Below the pieces are notes generated by a model, which saw only the letters and a list, made by a program, of their open reading frames with translations, ran no database searches and was not told the origin of the DNA. A DNA stretch of 57,889 nucleotides from assembly GCA_018365455.1 (NCBI GenBank), contig JAGZJZ010000039.1:1-57889 (forward strand), given 5' to 3'. Origin of the DNA: Clostridiales bacterium (GTDB taxonomy: Bacteria > Bacillota > Clostridia > Lachnospirales > Lachnospiraceae). The translations under genes and the position numbers were made by a program. Shown piece after piece: positions 1 through 9,895 of this stretch; the first letter of the stretch is position 1; the number at the start of each line of letters is the position of its first letter.

Positions 1-52
1 CAGGTTACGTAGCCCGCTACGCGCCCTTCATCCGGGACAAATCTCCCACAAA

Positions 53-101
53 GTGTGACGCACAGCTGCCAGAAAGCAATTTTAAAACACGCTCTAGAGC
101 C
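53..101 (+). repeat. R1 dispersed intergenic repeat, copy A
   Basis: About 50 bp containing the core CAGAAAGCAATTTT followed by AAACACGCTCTAGAGC. Near-identical copies lie at 13875-13920 and 30391-30438, a degraded one at 43781-43834, and fragments at 16714-16733 and (inverted) 20715-20732. No ORF is present. It sits in the leader of the alpha-mannosidase gene. Bases 1-52 hold no recognisable feature. Confidence 0.7.
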
Positions 102-149
102 TGTTAGCATTAAATAATTTTTAAATTCGGTAACAGCCGGGAGGTAAAT

Positions 150-3100
150 ATGCCATTTGATTTTCATAACAAAGACAGAATTAAGAATTTATTGGAAGAG
201 CTGGAAGAACTGCGTTACCACAGCTTGCAGGAAATACCGGAATTCCTCTGGTACGAAGACGACAAAAAGACAGGAAACAGAATACCTGTGGGAGATCCGC
301 AGAGAGTAGGAAAAGGATTTCGCTGGAAAGGCTGGGACCGCTATAACTGGCTGTGTACCAACATCACCATACCAGAATCCATGCAGGATGAAGAAGTAGT
401 TGGGCTCTTTGACTTCGGGGCACGTGCCGGAACGGGAAATAACAGCCATTTTGAAAGCCTGTTGTATTTAAATGGGGAACCTTACCAGGGAGTGGATGGA
501 AACCACAGAGAAGTCTTTTTAAAGCCTGGGAAAAACGGATTCAGCCTGGCGCTGAACTTCCGTGTATGGTCCGGGCTGAACGGCGGCGGCAGGCCACAGG
601 AAATGGCGATGGAAATAAGGCGTGCGCAGTTTGGGGTACTGGATCATATGACAGATGAGTTTTATTATCTGGCAAGAACTGCCCTGGAGGCTTACGAGCT
701 TCTGGACGATAACCATGCATATAAAGAGTGGATTTTAAATACACTGGTGAAAGCCTTTGGCTATGTAGATTATACCGAGCCAGGCAGCAGTGAATTCTAT
801 GAGAGTGTCAAACAGGCTTATGCATATTTAAATGGACAGATGGATGGACGGGGAAAACCGGAAGTAGAGGTGACGCTCCTTGGACACACCCACATTGATG
901 CCGCGTGGCTTTGGCGGCTGTGCCATACCAGAGAAAAGGCTGCACGTTCCTTTTCCAGCGTCAACCGTTTAATGGAAGAATACGGACAGTATACTTTTCT
1001 GCAGTCCCAGGCACAGCTTTACGAGTTCATCAAAGAGGACTATCCCGACATCTATGAGAAGATCAAAGAAAGGGCTGCCCAGGGAAGATGGGAACCATCC
1101 GGATCCATGTGGGTGGAATGTGACTGTAACCTGGTTTCGGGAGAATCCATAATCCGCCAGATTCTGATGGGAAAGAATTTCTTTCTGCAGGAATTCGGAT
1201 ATGAAAATGATTTCCTGTGGCTTCCCGATGTGTTCGGCTATTCCTGGGCACTGCCCCAGATTTTGAAAAAATCCGGTGTGGATACCTTTATGACTACAAA
1301 GATCAGCTGGAATGATACTAATAAGCTCCCCTATGATACCTTTTTGTGGAGGGGGATAGACGGAACCGAGGTAACCACTCATTTCATTACCACCACGGAC
1401 CAGGGAGATTCTTATTATACATATAACGGCGATACCAGGCCGTATGCCGTAAAAGGCGTCTGGGATAATTACAGCAATAAGGATTTGAACAGAGATCTAT
1501 TGATCGCCTATGGATACGGCGATGGCGGGGGAGGACCCAATCGTGATATGCTGATGACCATGGGGCAGCTGAATAAGGTACCGGGCATTCCCAAAGTCAA
1601 AACGGAAACTGCCCGCAGTTATTTTAAACGGCTGAACACAACCCTTGGGGAAAATCCCATGCACGGTTTTTTGCCTGTCTGGGACGGGGAACTGTATCTG
1701 GAGTTTCACCGGGGTACCTATACATCCCAGGCATATAATAAAAAAATGAACCGGAGGATGGAGTACTTATTAAGAGATGTAGAACTGCTATGTGTTCTGG
1801 CACAAAACATATCCGGTCTGCCCTACCCCCGGGAAGAGATTAAAAAGGCATGGAAGATCGTGCTGTGCCACCAATTTCATGATATCCTTCCGGGCTCCTC
1901 CATCAAAGAAGTATACGAAGACAGTCATTCCGAATACGAACGTGCCAAAGAGCTGCTTATGAGGATAGATGAAAAACTTTGCAAAGCGCTGTATCAGCCG
2001 GAAAAAGGTGTCTATACGGTCTTTAATAATGCAAACTGGAAGCGGAGTACCTATGTTCGGATAACGGAAACGAAGGAAATAGATGTGTTTACCGATGCCG
2101 ACGGAGTACGGCTGGATTCCAGATGGAATGATGGAAGCAGTGAAGTGTATTTACCGGATATAGAGGCATTTTCCTTTGCGGTCATTACGAAAAAAGAGGG
2201 AACAGCCGTATCCGGACGGGAAGCAGAGAACTTTAGAGCAGATACACCCTTTTATACGGTTTCCTGGAACCAGCAGGGACAGCTGACAAGCATCTATGAT
2301 AAGGAAGCAGAAAGAGAAGTGCTTCCGGCAGGAAAATGCGGCAATGTACTCCAGGTTTTTGAAGATAAGCCAAGATGCTTTGATGCATGGGAGTTAGAGC
2401 CTACCATTGATTTAAAGAAAGAAGAGATCACAAACTGCATCAGCATTAGAGCAGAAGAGCACCCGGCAGGAATTTATGTTACCTTTATCTGGAAATATCA
2501 TAAATCCAGGATCAGCCAGACCATGTGTCTCTACCGGAATAAAAAAAGAATTGATTTCCGTACCTCAATCCACTGGGAAGAACGCCAAAAGCTTCTGAAA
2601 ACGGCATTTCCAGTGGATATCAGGGCGGTGGATGCCAGATTCGATATACAGGAAGGCAATATGAGAAGGCCCATTACCCGCAATACCCCCTGGGAATATG
2701 CCAAATTTGAAGTAGTTGCACACAAGTGGGTAGATCTGTGGGAAACCGGATATGGAATGGCGGTCTTAAATGACTGCAAATATGGCCATGACATCAAAGA
2801 AGATACCATACGCCTGACTCTTTTAAAGTCGGCGGTAGATCCGGACTACACGGCAGATCTGGGACATCATGAGTTCACGTATTCGATTCTGCCCCACCAT
2901 CTGGAATGGTATCAGGCAGAAATAGAGGAGGAAGCATTTGATCTGAATAATCCGCTGACTGGCAGGTCCGGGAAACCGGTGCTGGAAGATCGTTTTCTTA
3001 CTTTTGATGGAGATAACATCGTTGTGGATGCGGTGAAAAAAGCGGAGAACAGCGAAGCCATAGTGGTTCGTTTTCATGAATTTAAAGGGGCCAGAGCAGT

Positions 3101-3242
3101 CATCAAAATGCGGTGTGCATTTAACATCAGGCAGTGGTGTGAATGCAGCCTGATGGAAATACCGGAGGGGACATTCCGGGAAGAACCGGTAGAAATATTT
3201 ATCAAACCATATGAGATTAAAACCATAATGATAAATTTCTAA
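150..3242 (+). CDS. Alpha-mannosidase, glycoside hydrolase family 38
   Basis: A 1030-residue GH38 retaining alpha-mannosidase, which removes alpha-linked mannose from N-glycan fragments or mannosides. The catalytic domain shows the zinc-binding HTHIDAAW motif (H246, H248, D250), the nucleophile region LPDVFGYS (probable nucleophile D360) and a later CHQFHDILPGS motif near residues 574-584 that carries a zinc-ligand histidine. The C-terminal half is the usual beta-sandwich region. No signal peptide is visible, so it should act in the cytoplasm on imported oligosaccharide. GGGAGG at 139-144 lies 5 nt before the ATG. It is first in a seven-gene same-strand locus that also has an aminopeptidase and a GH123-like enzyme, which suggests glycopeptide breakdown. 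The family is sure; the exact linkage is not. Confidence 0.93.
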   Translation: MPFDFHNKDRIKNLLEELEELRYHSLQEIPEFLWYEDDKKTGNRIPVGDPQRVGKGFRWKGWDRYNWLCTNITIPESMQDEEVVGLFDFGARAGTGNNSHFESLLYLNGEPYQGVDGNHREVFLKPGKNGFSLALNFRVWSGLNGGGRPQEMAMEIRRAQFGVLDHMTDEFYYLARTALEAYELLDDNHAYKEWILNTLVKAFGYVDYTEPGSSEFYESVKQAYAYLNGQMDGRGKPEVEVTLLGHTHIDAAWLWRLCHTREKAARSFSSVNRLMEEYGQYTFLQSQAQLYEFIKEDYPDIYEKIKERAAQGRWEPSGSMWVECDCNLVSGESIIRQILMGKNFFLQEFGYENDFLWLPDVFGYSWALPQILKKSGVDTFMTTKISWNDTNKLPYDTFLWRGIDGTEVTTHFITTTDQGDSYYTYNGDTRPYAVKGVWDNYSNKDLNRDLLIAYGYGDGGGGPNRDMLMTMGQLNKVPGIPKVKTETARSYFKRLNTTLGENPMHGFLPVWDGELYLEFHRGTYTSQAYNKKMNRRMEYLLRDVELLCVLAQNISGLPYPREEIKKAWKIVLCHQFHDILPGSSIKEVYEDSHSEYERAKELLMRIDEKLCKALYQPEKGVYTVFNNANWKRSTYVRITETKEIDVFTDADGVRLDSRWNDGSSEVYLPDIEAFSFAVITKKEGTAVSGREAENFRADTPFYTVSWNQQGQLTSIYDKEAEREVLPAGKCGNVLQVFEDKPRCFDAWELEPTIDLKKEEITNCISIRAEEHPAGIYVTFIWKYHKSRISQTMCLYRNKKRIDFRTSIHWEERQKLLKTAFPVDIRAVDARFDIQEGNMRRPITRNTPWEYAKFEVVAHKWVDLWETGYGMAVLNDCKYGHDIKEDTIRLTLLKSAVDPDYTADLGHHEFTYSILPHHLEWYQAEIEEEAFDLNNPLTGRSGKPVLEDRFLTFDGDNIVVDAVKKAENSEAIVVRFHEFKGARAVIKMRCAFNIRQWCECSLMEIPEGTFREEPVEIFIKPYEIKTIMINF

Positions 3243-3252
3243 GAGGAAGAAA

Positions 3253-3293
3253 CAGCCGCCAAATGGTACGCTGAAAGTGCGTCCGTTTGGCTC
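3253..3293 (+). repeat. R2 GC-rich hairpin repeat, copy a
   Basis: CCGCCAAATGG and CCGTTTGG form the arms of a hairpin between the alpha-mannosidase and M17 genes. The same arms occur at 46697-46733 and 52459-52493, and inverted at 18591-18622. No T-run follows, so this copy is not an obvious terminator; it may act as an mRNA processing or stability hairpin (inference). Confidence 0.6.
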
Positions 3294-3344
3294 CCAGCCC
3301 GGGAAATCAAGGACGGCTGAACAATATCTGCGGGAGGAAAATAA

Positions 3345-4772
3345 ATGAAGTTTTTTATAAAGTCCGGCTTGGAATCTCTGAGAACTGATGAACAGCTGAT
3401 TCTTATGGGAAAGTACGGGGAGGAGCCAAATTTCTCCAACATATATAACATGATAGAAAACAGACAGTTCACCAGGTGGGATATTCAGGAGCAAAAAGAA
3501 TATCCTTTTTGCCATTTACAGAAAAAGTGCCGGGAGCTGGGAAAACATGCAATGGGCAGTATCTGTATTTATCTGGATGGACTGTGTGCGGATGAAGAAA
3601 GTGCAGCAGAACTCATACCCATCATGGTGAAGGCAATTGTAAAAGGCGGATATTCTTTTGCAAAAGAAGGGTTAAAAAAGATTGGAAATAATAGTATATT
3701 TATAAACAGGGAATTATTTTCAAAATATCCCGGGAGCCAGTATACCTTTATTACAAAATTTGCTTTAAGTAAAATCCTGGAGGATGCCGAACTGGATGCC
3801 AGGTGCATCGGTCATGCAAGAAGTCTGGGCAACCTTCCCGGAAATTATTTTGGAATCCGGGAGATGGAAGCATATGTCAGGGAACTGGCAGACTATTATC
3901 AGGTAAGGGCAGATATACTTGATGACAGGGCATTAAGTGAACTGGGATGCCAGGGAATCCTGTCAGTGAATCAGGGGAGCAGCAAAGGCGCCAGGCTTTT
4001 TGTTCTTCACTATGATGGAGGTGGGTCCGGAAATCTTACGGCACTGGCAGGCAAGGCAGTTATGTTTGACAGCGGCGGCTATCATTTAAAATCCATGAGT
4101 GGCATGGAAGGGATGCAGTATGATATGTGCGGCGGTGCGAATATATTGTCGGCATTTGAAATGGCAGTGCGAAAGAAAAGTGAACAGAGGATCTGCGCCA
4201 TTATACCCTGTGTGGAAAATGTAATCAGCCCGGATGCCTGCAAAATGGGAGATGTCATCACAACACTGTCAGGCAGAACGGTGGAGATCTATAATACCGA
4301 TGCGGAAGGGCGGCTGATACTCTGTGATGCGTTAACTTATGCGGCAAAATTAGGAGCAGAGCGTATCATAGATTTGGCAACTCTTACCTATTCCTGCCAG
4401 AACGCCCTTGGAAATGAGATAGCAGGGATCTTTTCCAATAGTGATGAATTCTATGGAGAGTTTAGCAGGACCGGGCAAAACTGCGGGGAAAAATTCTGGA
4501 GGCTGCCTTTAGATGGGTGTTTCCATGAGAAAATAAAAGATTCCCTAACGGCGGATCTCATTAATTATGCCCCCGGGTCAGGCGGCGGTGCCAGTATAGC
4601 GGCATCTTTTCTGGAAGAATTTATAGAGGAAGGAATCCAGTGGATTCATCTGGATGTGGTAGGCCCCGCTGTGAATAAGCAGGAAACAGATGACTTGTGC
4701 AAAGGTGCCACCGGAGTTTTTGCAGATACCATAGCTGCCCTGCTGGATAGAAAAGGAGTGACAGACAGATGA
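3345..4772 (+). CDS. M17-family leucyl aminopeptidase
   Basis: A 475-residue dizinc aminopeptidase that removes N-terminal residues from peptides in the cytoplasm. All metal and catalytic positions of the family are present at one fixed offset (-13) from bovine lens LAP numbering: K237, D242, D260, D319 and E321 as zinc ligands, K249 and R323 as catalytic residues, within FDSGGYHLK, YDMCGG and NTDAEGR. The N-terminal domain (about 1-150) is poorly conserved, as is usual. GGGAGG at 3332-3337 precedes the ATG. It lies between a GH38 and other probable glycosidases and overlaps the next gene by 4 nt (ATGA), so it is translationally coupled. Its position in a glycan locus suggests it trims the peptide part of glycopeptides (inference). 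Confidence 0.9.
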   Translation: MKFFIKSGLESLRTDEQLILMGKYGEEPNFSNIYNMIENRQFTRWDIQEQKEYPFCHLQKKCRELGKHAMGSICIYLDGLCADEESAAELIPIMVKAIVKGGYSFAKEGLKKIGNNSIFINRELFSKYPGSQYTFITKFALSKILEDAELDARCIGHARSLGNLPGNYFGIREMEAYVRELADYYQVRADILDDRALSELGCQGILSVNQGSSKGARLFVLHYDGGGSGNLTALAGKAVMFDSGGYHLKSMSGMEGMQYDMCGGANILSAFEMAVRKKSEQRICAIIPCVENVISPDACKMGDVITTLSGRTVEIYNTDAEGRLILCDALTYAAKLGAERIIDLATLTYSCQNALGNEIAGIFSNSDEFYGEFSRTGQNCGEKFWRLPLDGCFHEKIKDSLTADLINYAPGSGGGASIAASFLEEFIEEGIQWIHLDVVGPAVNKQETDDLCKGATGVFADTIAALLDRKGVTDR

Positions 4773-6379
4773 CAGATTATTACTTTGATACAGACATGAA
4801 AAAAGAAGTCCTGGAGAATTATCTTTCCAGGGCAGTAACGGCTGCAGGATTATTGGAAAGCAGTACCCTGGAGGATGATTTGAGAGCCATCGGGGAGCTG
4901 GGGGTGAAATTCCTGGGGAGAGCCTCCGGGGTCTGGTATATGACCATGGACGAGGAAGAACATTTTGAAAAAAGCAGGGAACTGGCGGAAAAAGTCCATG
5001 CAGTAGATGAAGATATTATCCTCCAGTCCTGTATATTTGAGATCATCGTTGAAAAAATAAATGAGATTCCCATTCCGGAATATGTCTTTGAAGCATTTGG
5101 CGTAAAGCCGGAAAAAAGAAACTTTTGTCTGGAAAAGGCGTTGTTTCCCCAGAAGCCTCCGGGTTTTATACATACAAGCGATGAAAAAGAAAAAAATGGA
5201 GGGATTCCGGATCTGAACCGTCTGGAGGCCAGGATGTGGTTCTTTTACAGAGCCAGCCGTTATATTGACTGTGGTTATGAAGCCCTCCATATGGGGCAGG
5301 TTCATCTATATACCGCCAATGACAGGGGATTTCTAAAAACAGAAGAGTTGTTTTATCTGATTCGGGACTATGGAAAAAAGCATGCACGCCGCCACAAAGT
5401 ACTTCTGGATGCCCACACACACGGTATCAATATCCGGGGAAGACTGCTGTTTGATTATCATGCCATGCCATTTACGGGAGTGCCCCTGCTTGAGCATCCG
5501 GGTCATAAACAGGTGCTGGTAAGAGAAGGGTTCAGCGAAGGAGGAAGCAACCCCAACGGGTGGAGTGCTCAGGCAATGCCTTATCTGATGGAATATGACA
5601 ACTGGGGAGGAAAAGTAATAGACCGCTTTGATGCGTATACCCGAGAAGAGCTGGCGAAGAAAGACTGGTGGGGATATGATCAAATCGGGTGGTTTGCCAA
5701 CCAGGACGAAGCGACCAGGAACCATTTTCTGGAGTACACCTACTATTGGACAGAAGTCCAGAATCCAAATGCCTATTTTGAAGTTCCCTTTCGCAGAATG
5801 CTCAGTGATGCGGCCCTTGTGGCAAAGCGGGAAGATGGGACTATAGGAATACAGGAATTTTACCAGATTAATGATAAAAGCAAAGGCTGCCCTATGGGAT
5901 TTTCCCAGGAAGGCACGCTTCGCAGACTTTGGAGCATGAATCATATGCTGCGGCAAAAAGCAGCCAACCCGGGCAATCTGATGGATTATGGCGCAAGGGA
6001 GGAATACGACGAAGAAACCGGCGTGAAGCTGCCGGAAAAAGTAGTGGTATATGGCAGCTTTCAGCCATTTGTGGGAGCAGTAAAGAATGATTCTAACAGT
6101 GAGGTGACCCGCATGTACTATCTGGGCGGTGGCTTGTATGCCCTCACAGTGGTCATTCCCTATGCGGGTACCTACGATTATGCAGTTTCCACTTACGGAA
6201 CACTGTCTGCAACATACTGTTACGACTGCTTTCCAAGAAGTGGTTCTTCCAATAAGGCGAATCTGGTAACGGAAAAGGATAATACCGTTATAAGATTTAC
6301 TTACCGGTTTTCTGATCATAGAGTTAGCGCGGAAATTGTGGAGGCAGAAACCAATAGTTGTAGAAGTATATCTGAATAA
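4769..6379 (+). CDS. Unrecognised 536-aa protein of glycan-utilisation locus
   Basis: I do not recognise this family. The 536-residue protein has no signal peptide or membrane segment. Residues about 1-140 look helical. Residues about 150-440 are rich in Trp, Tyr, Asp and Glu, with motifs such as GYEALHMGQ, VLLDAHTHG, YDNWGG and DWWGYDQIGWFANQD, the texture of a TIM-barrel sugar-active enzyme. Residues about 440-530 resemble a beta-sandwich. The start overlaps the M17 stop by 4 nt, and a DUF4091/GH123-like gene begins 34 nt after its end. A glycosidase or sugar-processing role is an inference from composition and context only. HTH within VLLDAHTHG could be a metal site, so a metal-dependent hydrolase is an alternative. 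Confidence 0.8.
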   Translation: MTDYYFDTDMKKEVLENYLSRAVTAAGLLESSTLEDDLRAIGELGVKFLGRASGVWYMTMDEEEHFEKSRELAEKVHAVDEDIILQSCIFEIIVEKINEIPIPEYVFEAFGVKPEKRNFCLEKALFPQKPPGFIHTSDEKEKNGGIPDLNRLEARMWFFYRASRYIDCGYEALHMGQVHLYTANDRGFLKTEELFYLIRDYGKKHARRHKVLLDAHTHGINIRGRLLFDYHAMPFTGVPLLEHPGHKQVLVREGFSEGGSNPNGWSAQAMPYLMEYDNWGGKVIDRFDAYTREELAKKDWWGYDQIGWFANQDEATRNHFLEYTYYWTEVQNPNAYFEVPFRRMLSDAALVAKREDGTIGIQEFYQINDKSKGCPMGFSQEGTLRRLWSMNHMLRQKAANPGNLMDYGAREEYDEETGVKLPEKVVVYGSFQPFVGAVKNDSNSEVTRMYYLGGGLYALTVVIPYAGTYDYAVSTYGTLSATYCYDCFPRSGSSNKANLVTEKDNTVIRFTYRFSDHRVSAEIVEAETNSCRSISE

Positions 6380-6413
6380 TCATGTGATCTAACTTTAATG
6401 AAAGGACAGAAAA

Positions 6414-8078
6414 ATGGTCAAATACGAATTCAAAATAATAAGTTCTCTGAATAAAGTCTTTCCGGGAGCAGAACCGGAAGACGATTTAAGGGGCATAATG
6501 TTATCCGGATTTTGGGGAGAAACGATTTCCCTGCAATGTGCATACCGGGCGGAGTCTTTGTATACCGGGTATGGAAGGATAGCGTTACATGGCAGTTTAA
6601 AAGATGCGGTGCGGATAAGGGAAGTGAAACTAATGCCATCTGTTTTGCCCTGCAACGGGGAAGGGGATGACCATTATCTCTCCAAAGAGCCCGGTCTTTA
6701 TCCTGATTTATTAAGTAATATTTCTCTGGAGAGGATAACATATGTTCCCTGTCAATGGCACGCCTTGTGGATTGATCTGGAAGCAGAAGAGGGAATGGAA
6801 GGAAACCAGGATCTCATATTGCAGTTTTACGATGAAGAAGATTTACTGGTGGGCGAAGCACGGACAGAAATCTGTATTTACCCCATACATCTGCCCCCTC
6901 AGACCTGTTTTCATACAGAATGGTTTCACTGTGACTGCCTTGCGGATTATTACGGGGTAGAGCCCTGGTCTGCCCGCCACTGGGAGATTATGAAAAATTT
7001 TATCACACTGTATAGCAAACGAGGCATAAATATGATTTTAGCCCCGGCATTCACACCGCCTCTTGATACTGCCGTAGGAGAAGAACGGACTACGGTACAG
7101 CTGGTAGATGTAAAGATTGTGGGCGGAAAATATATGTTTTCCTTTGATAAGCTGTACACCTTTTTTCAGATGTGTATGGAATGCGGTGTAAAATATTTCG
7201 AAATCGCCCATCTTTTTACCCAGTGGGGGGCTAAAAGCGCACCCAAGGTGATGGCTGAAAAGGACGGTGCCCTGGTGCGGATCTTTGGCTGGGAGACCGA
7301 CAGCCAAAGCTTTGCATACCAGGAATTTCTGGGACAGTTTCTGGATGCCCTGGTGCTCAGACTGGATGAGTGGAAGTTAAGGGGCAGGGTATTTTTTCAT
7401 TTATCGGATGAGCCGGAGGAAAAAGATCTGGAGATGTACCGGAAAGTCAGAGAATCTGTATCCGCTCATTTAAAGGGATACCCCATTATGGACGCAGTGT
7501 CCAGATATACCTTCTATGAGAGCGGTGTCGTGGATAAGCCGGTTCCGGCAGTTGACCATCTGGAGCCTTTTTTAGAACATCAGGTTCCGGGACTTTGGAC
7601 CTACTATTGCGGTGCCCAGGGAAAAGACGTTACAAACCGATTTTTTGCCATGCCTTCCGGCAGAACGCGGATTCTGGGAGTGCAGATGTACCAGTACCGG
7701 CTGGAGGGATTTTTGCACTGGGGATTTAATTTCTACAACTCCCAGTATTCCCTGTACCATATTAACCCATATCAGGTCACGGATGCTGGAGCGGCATTTC
7801 CATCCGGCGATGCCTTCCTGGTATATCCGGGAGCAGACGGCTGTCCGGAAGAATCCCTCCGCCTCATGGTATTAGCGGAGGCTATGCAGGATATCCGGGC
7901 ATTCCAGATGCTGGAAGAACTCACATCCAGGGAATACGTAATGGATTTGATCAGACAGACAGCTGAAGAACCCGTAACACTGGTTTCTTATCCCCACAAC
8001 AGTCAATTTTTTCAGAAACTCAGGGAAATTGTAAACAAAGAGATTGCTGACAGGAGAATTTCTTACAGGAACAGTTAA
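6414..8078 (+). CDS. DUF4091 / GH123-like glycoside hydrolase
   Basis: A 554-residue protein resembling DUF4091 proteins and GH123 beta-N-acetylgalactosaminidases. The N-terminal about 160 residues form a beta-rich domain; a TIM-barrel region follows from about 165. It contains the paired acidic motif HLSDEPEE (D332-E333), matching the adjacent Asp-Glu pair that GH123 uses for substrate-assisted catalysis. The C-terminal part (FLHWGFNFYN, then LRLMVLAEAMQDIRAFQMLEEL) is typical of DUF4091. No signal peptide is seen, so the enzyme is probably cytoplasmic. AAAGGA lies before the ATG. With the upstream GH38 it suggests a pathway for hexosamine- and mannose-containing glycans. Substrate is unproven. 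Confidence 0.8.
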   Translation: MVKYEFKIISSLNKVFPGAEPEDDLRGIMLSGFWGETISLQCAYRAESLYTGYGRIALHGSLKDAVRIREVKLMPSVLPCNGEGDDHYLSKEPGLYPDLLSNISLERITYVPCQWHALWIDLEAEEGMEGNQDLILQFYDEEDLLVGEARTEICIYPIHLPPQTCFHTEWFHCDCLADYYGVEPWSARHWEIMKNFITLYSKRGINMILAPAFTPPLDTAVGEERTTVQLVDVKIVGGKYMFSFDKLYTFFQMCMECGVKYFEIAHLFTQWGAKSAPKVMAEKDGALVRIFGWETDSQSFAYQEFLGQFLDALVLRLDEWKLRGRVFFHLSDEPEEKDLEMYRKVRESVSAHLKGYPIMDAVSRYTFYESGVVDKPVPAVDHLEPFLEHQVPGLWTYYCGAQGKDVTNRFFAMPSGRTRILGVQMYQYRLEGFLHWGFNFYNSQYSLYHINPYQVTDAGAAFPSGDAFLVYPGADGCPEESLRLMVLAEAMQDIRAFQMLEELTSREYVMDLIRQTAEEPVTLVSYPHNSQFFQKLREIVNKEIADRRISYRNS

Positions 8079-8113
8079 ATGATGTGAATAGAAGGTACCA
8101 AAAGGACGGACAG

Positions 8114-9895
8114 ATGAAAAGTAAAAAAATTTATAGTTACTCCATATTTAAGCAGCTGGTTTCCTTTACTATTGTGATTAGCGTTGTGCCCATCATCCTG
8201 ATCAGCGGTTTTCTGTTTCAGAAAATAGAACGGCTGATAGTAGGAGATCTGGTTAATTCTCATGAACAAATAACAGCCCAGTATATGAAAAATATCGAAG
8301 AAAAAATGCTGCAGTACCAGAACAGCCTGGAATTTATCGCCAATAATACGATTATACTGGACACACTCACAAATGCATCAGGCAAAAGCAGTCCTTACAT
8401 GAAAGGCCGGGATATCAGCACAGAGGTGACAAAATCTCTGCTGCTGGACCGTCCCAGTGAGATCAGAAACTGTATGATTTATTCCAAAATCAGCGAGATT
8501 CCCGTGTACGGCAGCAGAGCTACTATGATGGAAGAAGCAAAAAAGGAAACCTGGTACCGCAATAAAAAAGCGCTGAATGAGGGATGGTTTACATACATTT
8601 CCGCCGGAAAAGGCCAGACTATTTTATCCATTCTGCGTGAAATAGAAAAGATTGACCTGCTTAATTATACAAAAAAAGATATTGGCATTATTAAGCTTGA
8701 CATATATATGGAACGTCTTTTCTCCCCGGGGAAAAACTGGGAGAATGAAAAAAGTAATTTTGATGTGATTGTCTATGGTACAGACGGGCAGGACCTCTAC
8801 GATTCCGACCCGGATAAAAGGGAAGTTCTCACGGAATTTTTACAGCGCCAGTCCGATGGGGAAGATTATCATAACGGTAAAATCCATACGATATCGGACT
8901 ATGTGGTTGCCAGTACTGCCCTGGAAGAGTATGGGATGAATATACTGTTCTTATTTACAAACAGCGAACTTATGGAGAAAAAAGGAGAGATACAGCTTCT
9001 GGTAATCCCCCTTCTGCTGTTGGTTATCCTGGCAATTTTGTTTTTTTCTTATTTGTTTACCTATCGTTTTTCAGCACGGGTCGGTGCCCTGGTACAGAAG
9101 ATTAAAGTTGCGGAAACCGGTGATCTTACCATTACAAAGCCTATTGCCGGCAGCGATGAGATCGCCTATCTGGACAAGCAGTTCAGCCATATGCTGAAAA
9201 AACTGGATAAACTGATACGCAAAAACTATATCCAGCAGCTGGAGAATAAAGAAACGCAGCTGCGCAATCTGCAGCTTCAGATCAATCCCCATTTTCTGTA
9301 CAATACACTGGAAACCATCAGCTCAATTGCAGCAGTCAACCAGGCTTTCGTGGTATGTGATATGTGCGAAAAACTGGGAGAAATCTTCCGCTACAGCCTT
9401 GGGAAAAATTATGGAGAATTTGTGACGATTTCCCAGGAACTCCACCATACCCAGAATTATATTTTTATTCAGAAAATCCGCTATAACGAGCGGTTTGAGG
9501 TTTTTTATAATGTAGAAGCGGATGTGGACCGCTATATGATTCTCAGGTTTATTTTACAGCCGATTGTAGAAAATGCCATCGTACACGGACTGGGGAATCT
9601 CACATCAAAAGGAACCCTGGAGATCTCCATTCGCAGGGAAAAGGATGCATTGCTCATTGTCATTGAAGATGATGGGGTGGGGATGGACGCAGAGCGTGTG
9701 CGGGACTTAAATACCTTTATCAATGAGCCAAAAGAGGTCCGGGACAATAAAAAAAGCATTGGAATCCGAAATGTAAATCAGAGGATACAACTATCGTGCG
9801 GAAATGAATATGGAATATCTATTGAAAGTAAGCCATATCAGGGAAGCCGGTTTTATATTCGGCTGCCTTTAATACAAAGGGGAGGAGATATGTAA
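8114..9895 (+). CDS. YesM-type sensor histidine kinase
   Basis: A 593-residue membrane kinase of the YesM family. It has an N-terminal membrane segment (about 12-35), an extracellular sensor region (about 36-290), a second membrane segment (about 295-320), a HAMP-like linker, the phosphoacceptor motif QINPHFLYNT (H393) and an ATPase domain with ENAIVHG, EDDGVGM and GIRNVNQR motifs. I chose ATG 8114 because AAAGGA at 8101-8106 is 7 nt upstream; a GTG at 8084 in the same frame lacks such a site. Its stop overlaps the next start (TAATG), which couples it to the response regulator. It most likely senses an extracellular carbohydrate-related signal and switches on the flanking glycan genes. Confidence 0.9.
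   Translation: MKSKKIYSYSIFKQLVSFTIVISVVPIILISGFLFQKIERLIVGDLVNSHEQITAQYMKNIEEKMLQYQNSLEFIANNTIILDTLTNASGKSSPYMKGRDISTEVTKSLLLDRPSEIRNCMIYSKISEIPVYGSRATMMEEAKKETWYRNKKALNEGWFTYISAGKGQTILSILREIEKIDLLNYTKKDIGIIKLDIYMERLFSPGKNWENEKSNFDVIVYGTDGQDLYDSDPDKREVLTEFLQRQSDGEDYHNGKIHTISDYVVASTALEEYGMNILFLFTNSELMEKKGEIQLLVIPLLLLVILAILFFSYLFTYRFSARVGALVQKIKVAETGDLTITKPIAGSDEIAYLDKQFSHMLKKLDKLIRKNYIQQLENKETQLRNLQLQINPHFLYNTLETISSIAAVNQAFVVCDMCEKLGEIFRYSLGKNYGEFVTISQELHHTQNYIFIQKIRYNERFEVFYNVEADVDRYMILRFILQPIVENAIVHGLGNLTSKGTLEISIRREKDALLIVIEDDGVGMDAERVRDLNTFINEPKEVRDNKKSIGIRNVNQRIQLSCGNEYGISIESKPYQGSRFYIRLPLIQRGGDM

Noticed and set aside
5333..6319. 328-aa open frame on the - strand
   Set aside because: It lies wholly opposite the 536-aa coding gene, has no ribosome site that fits, and resembles no protein.
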